A stretch of 64,000 nucleotides of DNA, from contig NC_061794.1 in NCBI RefSeq assembly GCF_021462225.1, positions 40,920,914-40,984,913 of the forward strand. Direction: 5' to 3'. This document shows, in pieces, positions 1-11,293 of this stretch. The notes beneath the pieces are model-generated. The model worked only from the letters and a program-made list of their open reading frames with translations, ran no database searches and was not told the DNA's origin. Position 1 is the first letter of the stretch. Each line of letters begins with the position of its first letter. The position numbers were made by a program, and so were the translations under genes. This DNA comes from Girardinichthys multiradiatus. Its lineage: Eukaryota; Chordata; Actinopteri; Cyprinodontiformes; Goodeidae.

Positions 1-1698
1 AATGGCTTCCTGGACCTCCCTTTCCACCTCCACTTGGGACAGAGACAACCTGATGGTTTCAGGAAGGATAAACTCCTCTTCACCCGCAGACTGAGATTGT
101 TCAGGCTCTTGAATCCGGAATAGGGCATCAGGTTTGCCATTTTTACTCCCTGGCCTGTAAGATAGGGAGAAATTAAAACGATCAAAAAACAAAGCCCACC
201 TAGCCTGTCTGGGATTTAGCCGTTTTGCTGATTTCAGGTACTCCAAGTTCTTATGGTCAGTCCACACCATAAACGGCTCCTTAGTCCCCTCCAGCCAATA
301 TCTCTACTCTGTCAACGCCAACTTGACAGCCAATAACTCTCTGTTTCCCATGTCGTAATTCCGCTCAGCCTGTGACAGAGTCCTTGAAAATAAGGCACAT
401 GGGTGAACACGATCATCCTCACCTCTTTGGCTTAATACAGCTCCGACCCCAGTGCTTGAGGCATCCACCTCCATGATAAACTGTCTCTCTGGGTCAGGAG
501 ACCGTAACACTGGAGCTGACGGTTCCTTTAACCTATTGAAGGCCTTCTCTGCATCCTTATTCCACACAAATTTCACCTTGGAAGAGGTAAGAGCATTTAG
601 GGGAGTAGCAACCAGGCTGTAATTTCTAATAAACCTCCTATAGAAGTTTGCGAAGCCCAGAAATCTTTGAAGCTGCTTGCGATCAGTTGGAACAGGCCAT
701 TCCAATACGGCCTTAACCTTGGAGGGGTCGACAAGCACTTGATCTGGGGAAATGATGAAGCCCAAAAAGGAAGTGGTAGTTATGGGAAACTCACATTTCT
801 CTGCCTTGATGAACAACTGGTTTTGGAGAAGATGCAGGAGAGCAGCTCTGACATGTTTTCTGTGGGTTTCCAGATCTTGAGAATAAATCAGTATGTCATA
901 AAGATAAACAAATACGAATTGACCCACCATGTCTCTTAGAACGTCATTGACCAATGACTGAAAAACTGCAGGAGCGTTAGTAAGTCCAAATGGCATGACC
1001 TTGTATTCATAATGGCCCGTAGGCATGTTGAAAGCCCTTTTCCACTCATCTCCTTCTCTGATTCGGACCAGATGATATGCATTCCTTAGATCCAGCTTAG
1101 AAAATATCTTGGCTCCCTGGATCTGATCAAAAGCTGTGTTCATGAGTGGTAAGGGATATCAATTTTTAACTGTTATCTCATTAAGGCCTCCATAATCAAT
1201 GCATGGTCTCAATGAACCATCCTTCTTCCCAACAAAAAATAAACCAGCACCTGCAGGAGAGAAAGAGGGTTGAATGTGCCCTGCCCTTAATGCCTCATCA
1301 ACATAACCCAGGAGGCCCCTAGGAAGTTCAGGTGAATTAATGATCACGAAAGTTGCTTTTTCTTGATGATTACCTCCAACTGTTAAGGTAATCTCCTCCG
1401 TCCTGAGATGTGAATTGTTCATGCTGTGACCATCCAAAGCTAGCACATTTCTTGTGTCAGCTGACAGAATAAGTTTTATGCCGTTCTTATTTGCAAATGT
1501 TTCGTCCATGAATTCAGTATCTGCTCCTGAATCAATAAACACGGATCCCTGGAGAGACAAAGAAGAGGTTTGAAAATGGGCAGGAAACAAGAAGGAGGAG
1601 TCAGATAGTTGACTTCGGCTCCGTAGAGACCTCCCTTCCTCTGCTGAGCCTGTCCTTTTAGTGGACACCTGAGTGCTAAATGTCCCTTCTCTCCACAA
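1..1698 (-). pseudogene. Gypsy pol pseudogene (protease, RT, start of RNase H)
   Basis: The protease active site FIDSGAD lies near 1533. The RT begins with [13 protein letters not shown] and a QxTVKN-like stretch, then meets an in-frame TGA near 1159 where an Arg codon (CGA) is usual. RT resumes at 1143 with [12 protein letters not shown] and [13 protein letters not shown]. The catalytic box reads [10 protein letters not shown] instead of VYLDDILIYS: codon 898-900 is TAT, replacing an essential aspartate by tyrosine. RNase H starts ([18 protein letters not shown]) and hits a stop at 304-306. Typical chromodomain-type fish Gypsy sequence continues to base 1. Confidence 0.88.
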
Positions 1699-2547
1699 TA
1701 AAAACAGAGCTTGAATCTTCTCCGATGATCTTTCTCCTCAGGGGTAATCTTGGTTCTGCCCAATTGCATGGGCTCACAATTATAATTTTCCTCAGTGAGA
1801 GGTGACCGACTCCTTCTCTCATACCAGTGTGCAGAAACACGAGTTAATGATGAGCGACCCTTTTCATGGCGCTTCTCCTTCCTTCTCTCTGCCAGCCGAA
1901 TATCAATGCGAGCAACCAAATCCTCGAGTTGTTTCAGGGAAGAAGGATAGTCACGGGTCGCTAGCTCATCCTTGATGTCTTCGTTTAATCCTTTCATGAA
2001 TACATCCATTTGTGCTGCCTCGTTTCAACGGCTCTCTGCAGCCAACAAATGAAAGTCAATTATATAGGTCGAGACAGGTTGATCACCCTGTTTGAGGGAC
2101 AATAATCCTCTTGCGGCCTCACGACTTGGAATGAACGGGTCAAAAACTCGAATGAGTTCCTTGGAAAAAGTTTCATAAAGATCACAAGATGCAGAACTGT
2201 TATGCCATTCAGCAGTTCCCCACTGTTTGGCCTTTCCTGCCAGCAGAGATATAACAACGTTCAGTGGGAAAGGATGACGGCTGAAGCTCAAAATGAATTT
2301 CACACTGAGTTAGAAAAGCTCGACATTGGTCTGCGTCTCCCCTGAACATCTCAGGCGGAGAGAGGCATGGCTCCCTTACCTCTGCTGTTGTCCGTGTTAC
2401 TTGGGTGTGGTTTCTTTGTGATGGTGGCGGCTCGGAGACAAGATTGCCAGAACGTAATGTGGAAATTATTTCCTCCATGCAGGAACCCAACCAGGAAAGG
2501 GTCTCATCAACGTGGGTACGCCACTGTTGTGCTGGCGATGGGTCCAT
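1476..2547 (-). pseudogene. Gypsy gag pseudogene
   Basis: Gag is the nucleic-acid-binding capsid protein of the retrotransposon. It starts at 2547 and is spread over three overlapping frames (2547-2209, 2303-2025, 2009-1476), so at least two frameshifts and a stop break it. The last segment carries a zinc knuckle [14 protein letters not shown] (C-x2-C-x4-H-x4-C) near 1665-1706, preceded by a basic, arginine/glutamate-rich stretch. The product cannot be made as one chain. Confidence 0.85.
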
Positions 2548-2563
2548 TTTTGGCCAGATTTTC

Positions 2564-3264
2564 TGCTATGAATCAGAAAAAGGCGGACCCAAGATTCAGC
2601 CAGACACAGTACTGAAAGTTTAAAAGGTTTATTCAGCCACAGGAAAACATCACACAGGTAAAACTCCTCACAGCTTCCAGGAATCACTGAGGCAGAAGGA
2701 GGGATTAGTGACTTGTAGTCTCTCCAGATTTTGCAGGGATCAGAAAAGCCACTAACCTGCTTTTGTCTTGAGTGGAACTTGAAACCCAGAGGGGAAACCT
2801 CAGTGGGCGGCAGGCGGTGATCTCCACAGCTCAGGTAAGAAGTGACTCCAGGCTGAATAATCCGAGGGCTAGGTTGGCTCAATGATCCAAGGACAGAAAC
2901 AGGGTCAATGATCGGACCAAGAGGCGTCAGGCAAGGGGCAGGCAGAGGCATAAACCAGATGCAGGAAACAAGGTCGACAACCAAAATCCAGATAGTCCGA
3001 CAGGGAGCAGGCTGAGGCATAAATCCAAAAGGCAAGGCAAGGTCAAGAACAATGATCAGACAGGAAGGAACGCTGGATATCTACTCACACGATGGCTTTA
3101 AAAAATCTGGCACCGTCTGCTTGTCATAGTCAGTATATATCAGGGAAGACACAGGTGCTTGGCATTCCACAGATTGCACTACACTGCAGCAGCCACCAGG
3201 TGCATCTAATCTGCTGATTGCAGCCAGGGAGACAGGGTAAAGCAGATGTGCCAGAATCATAACA
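2564..3264 (-). repeat. 5' LTR of the Gypsy element
   Basis: On the minus strand the repeat begins TGTTATGATTCTGG and ends ATTCATAGCA, giving TG...CA ends and about 701 bp. The gag ATG (2547) follows within 20 bases. The partner LTR is outside the window, so the boundaries rest on the TG/CA ends and the gag start only. Confidence 0.7.
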
Positions 3265-3632
3265 GTAAATGTTAATGGATGTAGCTCCTTTAGTTGTTTA
3301 ACCTAAAAAGAAAGAACAGATCAACTCTGAGACAGTTTTCAAGGTTAGTCTGAAAGAGAGCACATAGAGTTTGTTACAGTTAAACTCAGTCAATCGCCAT
3401 GTCTAGGAGAGAGAAAGGGTTAAACACTAAAAGACAGGGCTATGTGGATCATTGGTAGAGGGTGAGCATTAAGTTGTTACCAGCAGAAGCTCGGACGATT
3501 CCCCTCTCCAGAAAGGTGTCACAGGTAGACACAGAGCCAGGCCAGGTGTAGCTTCTAGGAAGAGAATAGAGAGAACAAGGTTAAAAGCTGAAATAACAGC
3601 AAATAATGCAAAATTGGAGAGTAGTGTGAGAA
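3265..3632. other. Gap, no gene recognised
   Basis: AT-rich sequence between the Gypsy LTR and the next LTR-like repeat. I see no long frame, tRNA or terminal repeat. It may be part of an older retroelement, but nothing shows this directly. Confidence 0.4.
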
Positions 3633-4209
3633 TGTAACGAAGAGGGTGAAAGTGGTCGTTATGTCCTCCGGCAGCCTAAGCCTATAGCAGCATAACTACA
3701 CAGATAGTTTCAGTTCAGATTATTTAGTTAAACGGCGCTTATTTACAACAATGTCGTCTCAAGGAACCCCACAAAGGGTCCCACTGATGGTTATTGTTAT
3801 ACTAAAAACCACAAGGATTGGGATACCTCTCTCTGTCAGACTGATTATACCCATTGGAAAAGAGAAGGGCTCATACAGAGGAGGAAGCTGTAAAAGCCAG
3901 TATCAGACGTTTAATGGTTAAAACCCATCCTTTAGGGTGATTTCTCAGGAAGAGTAGATGGTCTGCTCGTAGATAACTTTGTTACCTCTAGGGCTATAAA
4001 GCACAAACTCTTTTAAGTTGAGGTAACACCCACATACTCTTTAAATACTGTGTGTAAATGTTGATCAGGGCTCTGCTTCACTGACCAAGCTCAGTGACAG
4101 GGTCTTCAAACGCTGAATGCCTTTGAATAAAACGTATGAAGACAAAGTCCGGATTTTCTCTTTTAATTAGTTAATTTCTCTCCCACTTTGATAAGAAAAT
4201 TCCACTACA
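3633..4209 (+). repeat. LTR-like repeat, relative of the solo LTR at 14771-15183
   Basis: The 3' three hundred bases (about 3905-4209) match 14876-15183 closely, including the blocks GGTTAAAAC, AGATGGTCTGCTCGTAGAT and the end CACTACA. It is followed by ATTTTATAGTCACGAACAGGA, where a primer binding site would sit. The left boundary, TGTAACGAAG at 3633, is a guess from the TG start and is not shared with the other copy. Confidence 0.5.
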
Positions 4210-5100
4210 ATTTTATAGTCACGAACAGGATCTAATGTGCCAGAGGAAACCGCAGGATGGGACACGGACGCCTGGCCAGCCTGGAGATGTTGTCCTCAGT
4301 CCACCTCTATTTTACGGAGGGGAGTCCTCGTGCCCGCCTGCGGCTTCTGGCCGATTGGATCCGAACTATTTGTCTTCAAATATATCTGGGTGAGAAGTTG
4401 CTTTGTATGATATAATGTATATTATTTTTATTACACATTATCCATCATCTTCTAACTAACTAATTAGGTTCCGGAGTTGGGAGAGGGAGGACATCGGCTG
4501 AGGGCCATGTCACCCTATATAGGAAAAGTTGTTTTAAAAAGGAATAACAGGGAGGTTCTTATTGGTAACAATAAGATAAAACAAAACAAAGGGTTTTGCG
4601 GGTGGTTTTTTGCAATTTTCTACACCTCATAAAGGAGAAAAGCCAGATGGCAGACGTGCCGCAGAACAGGTAAAAAACAAAAATGGTTCTGGAACCTCAG
4701 AGGCATCAGGGGTGCACCCTTCTCCAGACTCTGTGATTTATAAAATAATGACAGGAAAAGGTGTGGATGATTGTGTTAAATGTGCTTTAATTTGGGAAGA
4801 TAAGTTTGGTTTTCCACGGCGTGGAAGTTTGAGTGTAAATAAGTTAAATAGTAAAAAAAAAAAAAATAAATAGTTCAAATAGTTTAAAGTAAAACAGTTG
4901 ATGGATGGAGATGGAAAAAAATAAAAAACATAAGAAAAAGATTAAAAAGCACAGGGTGCATCAATTAAGGGGTTAAATAGTTAAAACTTTCCTGCAGGAA
5001 GTTTCGTTTGTCTTAAATATTGCGATCAGTCGGAAAAGAAGGTAAAAGTGAAAAGGGACATTGGAGATGGCAAAATAAAGTTGTTTTAGAAAGGAGTATA
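4210..5100 (+). pseudogene. Retroelement leader and short gag-like frame
   Basis: Directly downstream of an LTR-like repeat. An 87-codon frame (4610-4873) ends in a lysine run, and its middle (residues about 45-75, around CALIWEDKFGFPRRG) has the feel of fish retroviral gag N-termini. I recognise this only by general resemblance, and no matrix, capsid or pol motif follows. The rest is A-rich and non-coding. Endogenous retrovirus remnant is an inference. Confidence 0.3.
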
Positions 5101-5199
5101 GTGCATGTCACGGAAGGAAGTGACAGGCAGGTGGACAACTGACTGACTGACTGATAATATTTCTGTGTGCAAAATCTGACCCTATACAAATTTTTTCTT

Positions 5200-5530
5200 C
5201 TGTCTCTCTCACACACACACACACACATCCGTGTTTTACTATCTTTATGAGGACTTTTCGGTTACTTCCATTCATTTTCCTTGATTTTTACTGCCTAACC
5301 CTGACCCTCACACTAACCCTAACCCTAACAATAACTCAATTCATACCCTAGTCCAAAACCTAACCCCTGTCCCAAGAACGGAATTTGAAAAAGTGAGGAC
5401 CAGGAAAATGTCCTCACTTTGTCAAAATGTCCTCACTTTGCGATACAAATACGAAAAATGGTTCTCACTCAGCAACAAGTACAAGAACACACATACACAC
5501 ACACACTTGTTTTTCCAGCAGCATGAGGAC
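5200..5530. repeat. Interspersed repeat with CA tracts and CCCTAA-like units
   Basis: A (CA)n run sits at about 5209-5226, followed by GAGGACTTTTCGGTTACTT, a few CCCTAA-type units (5310-5335) and pairs of TGTCCTCACTTTG. A second CA tract ends the block near 5505. It looks like a dispersed fish repeat. No coding potential. Confidence 0.5.
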
Positions 5531-7221
5531 TTAGTTTAGCCAGTGACTAGGTGGTTGCGCGTGGAGACAAAGCTTTCTAAATGAGCTAAAAGCTTGGTTT
5601 TAGGTTAGTATTTTTTTGAGGGACCCTGGAACATGAAATATAATCTTTACTAAAGAAATTTATCAAATTTAGAAAATTGAACATCTGTCAGGGTTTTGGA
5701 TCCACATGGGGCCATGTCCGTTTGGCTAATCCCCGACTACCACCAGGTGGCACTGTTAAGTTTGTTTTAGGTAACATAGATGAATATGAGTTTGTCAAAT
5801 ATGAGCGATCAGAGTTCTTTTAAGTCAAATTGCATTATATTGAATTTTTTGTTTGAAATTATTTTCAAGTACCTGGTAACCTGTTTACTGCCAACCATCA
5901 ATACTGGACTCCACTTCCTGGTTGTATGTGAATTATTTTATTTCACAACTTCCAATATTTCAACCACGTGACAAAAAATTTACATACAAGCCAACATGTA
6001 TGTACATAGATGAAAAAATAAAAATGTAAGTATGCATCAATACGTAAAAGCATTAACAAACACGCAGTACGTATATACTTACATTACAAAACTTTACTGC
6101 AACTGTCCCAAAACTTCAAAACTGATTTCTTCTTGGTTCCACTTCAGTCTATTCCTTTGTGATGGGTCTGAAAAAAGATTAGGTGGAACTTAAGTGTTCT
6201 TCAATGATGAAAGGTTTCAATCTGTGTGACAGGGTAAGTTACAAAGCTATCATTAAAAAATGTCTTCACCACAGCAGCATTACACTGCAGTAAAAGTATT
6301 ATTTGACAGTGGGGGTGGGGTCTGTGTCATTATTGAAGCTGACAACTGGCAATGAATGAACACACGTTTCACCAGCACTTATAAAAGCATCAGCAGGTAC
6401 AGGAGAGAAGTAATTGTGCAAAGTACTTCACAAGGATAAATGATTAAGGTCAGGGGGATGTTCAAAAAACTACAACAAAATTGCTTAATATATCAAAGAT
6501 TTCCAAAAGATTTCAGCAAAAGGAAGGTTTTGAGTGATTAGATGGTGGCTAAAGACTCAGTGGGCCTCAGTTAAGACAGCATCATATGTGGGGCCCCTCT
6601 AATGGATGAAGCCCAAATATCCCTTTGTCACAGAGTCTAAACTGGGAAAACTCAGCAGGCCCTGATTGGTTCTCCTAACACTATAGGAAATAAAGTGGTT
6701 TTGGAATCATCTTATAGGTGCATTTAAAGATTAAGCCGAACACCTAAACTACCTTTCATGATGCTTACTTTGCTTTTCCAAGACAGTTTAAGGCGACTAA
6801 TGGGGAAGAGTGGAGAGAAGTAATAAAACCAAAATATTGCTTGAGGGTATGCAGTGAAATAAAAATAAAAAATAACCCAAAGTTTTCTCATCTGGCCATC
6901 ACCTGGCTGTAAAATGAGAAAACTTCAGATTAACACCACACAGACGGTGTTGTGAACTGTTTAGTAATTTCCTATTTGTTTAGTTCAATAAAAACAATTG
7001 AAAAATTTTGAAAATAGGTTTACACCTGTTAATGTAAACTATTCATTGAACATTGACAGTAATTGCTTGTAAAAATAAGTAAAAGTTTACATGTTTTCAA
7101 CCCTGACTTGTAGGAGGAAAATTCAGTGAAGACATTGGACCCGTTGGGTATTGTTTTTTTTTATGATAATTAGTGGTCAAGTAGATTCTTCATTTTGAAA
7201 GATGTCTGTCTGTCAACATTT
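5531..7221. other. AT-rich gap, nothing recognised
   Basis: No convincing exon, RNA gene or repeat boundary. In particular, the missing second half of the truncated immunoglobulin exon (motif AWYQHIHHKR) does not reappear here on either strand. Confidence 0.4.
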
Positions 7222-10200
7222 TTAAAGCTTCTGCCCATTTATAATCTCAAAGGAGGAAGAGAAACTGCCTTTAGTTGTGATGGAGTTGCCAGAATCGTCT
7301 ATGGCTACCGGTACCTTGTCATCTGGTCTCTCTATTAAACCAAACAAAACTCAGAATATATACAACTTTGAGAAATCATCAGGTACACAGTAAATTGATA
7401 ACCTATATAAATTGTAGAAGCCAAAAATAACATACAAGAAGAAGAGTAATGATACAGGATAGTGGCCTCTAAAGGTCCAATATTTATTAGAAAACTGCGA
7501 TCTCATGTTCTTTCCATTTAGAAATATTCTTACCTTTGGCTGAAGGCAGATCTTTGTTTTGTCCAACTTCAGTGGTGCTTCTCCTGGTCACTCTAAATTG
7601 ACCTGAACAAAACAGGTCTATCAGGTAAATGAGTATTTAACAGTGTAAGCAGTCAGGGTTTTTGCCTTATACTAGCATCTTATATGAGTAATTTAACAGT
7701 TAAACTTCTTACTAATTTCTTAATAGCACTAAATCAGAAGTTTATGACATAGTAATTATCTAATTTTCACCAACATTTAGTTTGGCCCTGTTAGAAACAG
7801 TTATTAAAACATTTTTCCTTTTATGGATGAAACTGTCTATCATTACATGTGTTTCCATGACCACTAGATTTGCACAAAACCAAATATTGAAAAAGAAATC
7901 CTGTAAGAGAAACAACACTAATTAGAGAAAATAAACTAGAGAGATTTACAAAATTACACTTATCCGAAAAACAACGATAAAAGGAAACACCAACCACCTG
8001 CAGCACTTTCTTTCCGAGATTCGATTTTCTTTTGTGCAAAAATGTCAAAGAAATGCAGCCATTGTTGATGGTTTCCTCCATACCTGGTGATCTGGAGAAT
8101 GAAGTTGCAGCATCCCTCTCAGTTGAGTCAACCTCCTCTTCAGTGTCTGATCCACTGTCCACAGACATTTTTTCTGTAAAACAGAGTAACAACATCCATC
8201 ATATTAAACTATAACATGGCCAAGGCCCCTTTAAGTAAAACTAAAAAGGCCATTGGAAGAGGAGTAATGATCGAGCTAGTACCGAGCAACTAATGATGAA
8301 ATATATATACTGCCAACAAAAATGTAGCACTATTCCTTGTTTTATTACCATTAAAGTGAGCAATTTGACATGGAAATTAATGTGGTAAATTGCCCGAAGG
8401 TTAAAACAAAAACAGAAAAAACTACAAGAATTAGACTATATAATATGAAACAAATGCCAACTGGGCTACTTGTTCCTACAGGTGTCAATTTCTGACAGTC
8501 ACAGAATCTATTAAAAGAATTGTTGTAATTCACTAAACAAAAATTCAAAAAGAAAAAGAAAAAAAAAAAAAACAGTTATAGAAATAAATACAATCTGCCA
8601 TGCCAATGGGTCAACTTCAAACTTCACAAATAAATCACACCAATTTACCTTCTGGATAAATGCTGATCTCATCCAAATTTCTTCCTTTGAAGTTGGAGAG
8701 CTGTCCTCTTTCCAGCGCCAGCAACAGCTGTGTAGTCCCTTCAGGTAATCTATAATACTGACGATGGACTCTAATGTCATGGCCTAGGAAGTCAGCCAGG
8801 TCATCCATTTCGTTGTCCTTCAGGTTAAGAACTTTGACATGGTGGCCACATGCTTCCTCAGTTTGGTTGAGGACAATGCTCCTGGGTGTTTTGCCCCACA
8901 GCTTTGAGCCATCTCACGAATAATATCCGATCCTCTGAAGTGATTGAGAGTCTGTGGTCTCCCGAACATGTACGGATTCTCATCCAACACATCACATTTA
9001 TGGCGAGTTTGGACAAGTAACTCCATCGATGACGCCATATCAGGAGTGAGGAGAATGGGAACCTTTCGCCCACGTTTGCCTTTTATCTCAATTCGCTTGA
9101 AGTGCTTACACAGCTTCTTCTCAATGTCTGACAGAGCAAGCTCCACATCTGGATGGGTGACAGAGGTATCTCTCAAGGTAAAAGCATTCAGAGGCATCTT
9201 GGATACTCCTCCCTCTCTTCTCTGGTTGAATATTATGACCTCACAAAGTGTGATCTTCACAAGTTCAGCCCAGTTCTTCTTTACTGCTTCTTCCTTCAGG
9301 TTCCTCTGGCACTCCACCCTTTTTGTGTCTAGATACAAGTGCATTTTTCTAACGTCTTCAGCAAAGGGAATAAGCTGAGGAACATTCCATTTAGCCTCAT
9401 TCAGGGTCCTAAGGGCATGGGAAGAGATACACTCGCTACATCTGGTCTCGCTGATCTGTTTGAAAACTCTCATATTGTGCATGGTATTCTCGTCGCCTGA
9501 GATCATAGCCTCACATTCAAGAACGTTGGCCACTTTCTTGAGGTTGTGACCCAACTTGAGTGCTAAAGAGGGTGTTTTGAAGATGTTTGTTCTCTCATCC
9601 AACCCAGCCACCTTTTTAACAGTATCTATAACATGTGGGAAGTTAGCTGCCACAAAGAAATCTGACAGCCTCTCCAACTTGCCATCTTTCCGTCCTTGCA
9701 TAACAACTTGTGCAGTCTCACGCATCTTCTGTCGGATGTATTCATGTCTTGAAACATCTTGACCATGTTTATTGAACAAATGTTCTCCTAATTTCAAGAT
9801 GGACTTCTCACTGCGGACAACCTTTGTTATGTCATCTTGGTGCATGTCAAGTACTACTTTCCAAAACTGTGCATTGACACTGTCTGGTATTGGCTCTGCA
9901 TATTTACAAAGGGCTTGGACTTGAGATGTTCCTGGCTTAAGTCCTTTGACTTTTTGACAGAGGTAACACCTCTGCATATGCCTCCACAAGGATTTCCGCT
10001 TGAGGGAACCCTCACAGTTGATGCAATGCAAGTAATCACCAGGTTTTGCAGATTTAATGGATTGTTGACGGGGTATGACCAATCCTTTTCCCTCTTTAAT
10101 CACTTTATTATTATGGGCACGGTTTCCTTTGTTTCTCAATAAAGACAACTGCAATTTTCGCTCTTTAGAGCCTTTGGGACATTTCAGTGCGTTTGCCACT

Positions 10201-10260
10201 TCGGGTTTATCACTGTGTTTTGCTTCTAGATACGGCCGTCTTCCTTCTTCTTCAGGGTGA
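7222..10260 (-). pseudogene. Zinc-finger tyrosine-recombinase-like gene fragment
   Basis: Four exons on the minus strand: one long exon 10260-8649, then 8173-8084, 7602-7534 and 7331 to the stop at 7222-7224. Splice sites and phases agree. The main frame (residues counted from a Met at 10286) has a C-x2-C-x11-H-x3-C zinc finger (C88, C91, H103, C107). A C-terminal domain follows in tyrosine-recombinase order: FNQRREGGVSKM (354-364, box I Arg), KGKRGRKVPILL (402-413, beta-hairpin Lys), TKLRKHVAT (474-482, box II). After a 1-bp deletion near 8832 comes FLGHDIRVHRQYY, carrying the His and nucleophile Tyr. Downstream exons encode an acidic Ser/Asp-rich tail ending IINGQKL. The fragment begins inside what looks like an upstream zinc finger (LEAKHSDKPEV), so the 5' end is missing. 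Likely a Crypton-like or domesticated recombinase family. Fold assignment is by motif pattern only. Confidence 0.7.
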
Positions 10261-11293
10261 CACGTCAGTGCCCCATGTACAACCACAGCGGATGGTTACT
10301 GGCTTCCCCCAGCATGTTGGACCGTCCACCAGAGGGGTCAGGGGCCAAAGTCTGGGCTTAGACACTGGAACTGACAGAAAAAGAGAGTAGTCTGTCTGAA
10401 TCACTATAGCTAATTGTACAAATGCAGCTCAGAAATTTTGATAGACATGTGTAATGAGATTTTTCGAAATAAATTGTTGTTTTTCTTACCTTCTGTAACA
10501 ACCACATTTACTGACATCATTATGTCAGCATATAGTTTGTCGATCCCAATCCAATATACATCAGTGTCTTCAATTTGTAGATTTGATACCTTTACAATGA
10601 GCCCACCTCTTCTAGTGTCCAAAATGCTCAGCCTGTTTGTGAAATGGGTGCTTGCAATGCCATCGGTGTCCCGCAAAATATCACAGGTACTACTGGAGGC
10701 TCCTGTGCACCAGTACTTCTTGCTGAACAGGAAACGTTTGTGGTCATACTTGCAGACAATAATAAATTCACCTCCAATATGTGCTCTGATCTCTCTTTTG
10801 TTACACTGGAGCTGAAAGGTTGCTGTAACACAAATTAGGTTAAATCAGGATGAAAATAATTAGAAATGTATTGATACTGGTTTTAGGTAAGATGTTCAAT
10901 CTCCAAATATTTGAAAATAATGCTTAAAATTAAGGCCATATTGGTCACAAAATTTATAAGGTAAATACCAATGGACAATTTTATTTGGTCTCGGTTACAT
11001 TTCTTTTACGGGTAAATTGTATTTTTAATAAAGTTATTTTAAGCATATAAAGGGTAAAAGCAAAGTATATCATTGTTTGCTATATAATCAGTGTTGCATC
11101 CCATCTATATAAAATAAAGTGAAACAAAAATGAGTTTTTCTCATTGAATCACTGCAAAAACAAGGAAAAATATCCTTGTTTGTTTCTCTTCTTCAAAACA
11201 ATTATTAAGAAATATGTCATTGAAATAAAGATAAAAATACAAATTTGTTTGTCACTTACCATGAAAAAGCAAAAGCACACAAAGTGTCCTCAT
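10261..11293 (-). pseudogene. Truncated CD300/pIgR-like Ig receptor gene, copy 1
   Basis: Leader exon 11293-11260 (MRTLCVLLLFH, a signal peptide) joins by phase-1 introns to the Ig V-type D1 exon 10822-10490 and to a D2 exon starting at 10370. D1 holds VCKYD, KKYWC and EDTDVYWIG, the CD300/pIgR pattern. D2 reads normally through CWGKPVTIRCG and then breaks off at 10261, where foreign sequence begins and a TGA follows after two codons. No membrane segment or tail follows. The exons and flanking intron bases match copy 2 almost base for base, so the two arose by tandem duplication. At best a short secreted fragment could be made. Confidence 0.75.

Larger units (their letters stand above)
1..3264 (-). 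mobile_element. Ty3/Gypsy LTR retrotransposon, 5' part, cut by window edge
   Basis: Reading the minus strand, a 5' LTR is followed by gag with a CCHC zinc knuckle, an aspartic protease, reverse transcriptase and the start of RNase H. This is the Ty3/Gypsy order. The remaining RNase H, the integrase and the 3' LTR lie beyond base 1. The element is dead: gag and pol are split by frameshifts, pol has stop codons, and the reverse transcriptase active site is altered. Between the protease and the reverse transcriptase the sequence jumps from the protease C-terminus to the motif [13 protein letters not shown], so a stretch normally present there looks deleted. Confidence 0.9.

Noticed and set aside
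2367..3035. Frames over the Gypsy LTR and gag start
   Set aside because: Lie within the LTR or antisense to gag.
5305..5340. CCCTAA-like units suggesting a telomere or subtelomere
   Set aside because: Only a few imperfect units inside a dispersed repeat that also has CA tracts; no array.
8944..9378. Plus-strand frames across the recombinase-like gene
   Set aside because: Antisense shadows; the minus strand has the zinc finger and catalytic motifs.
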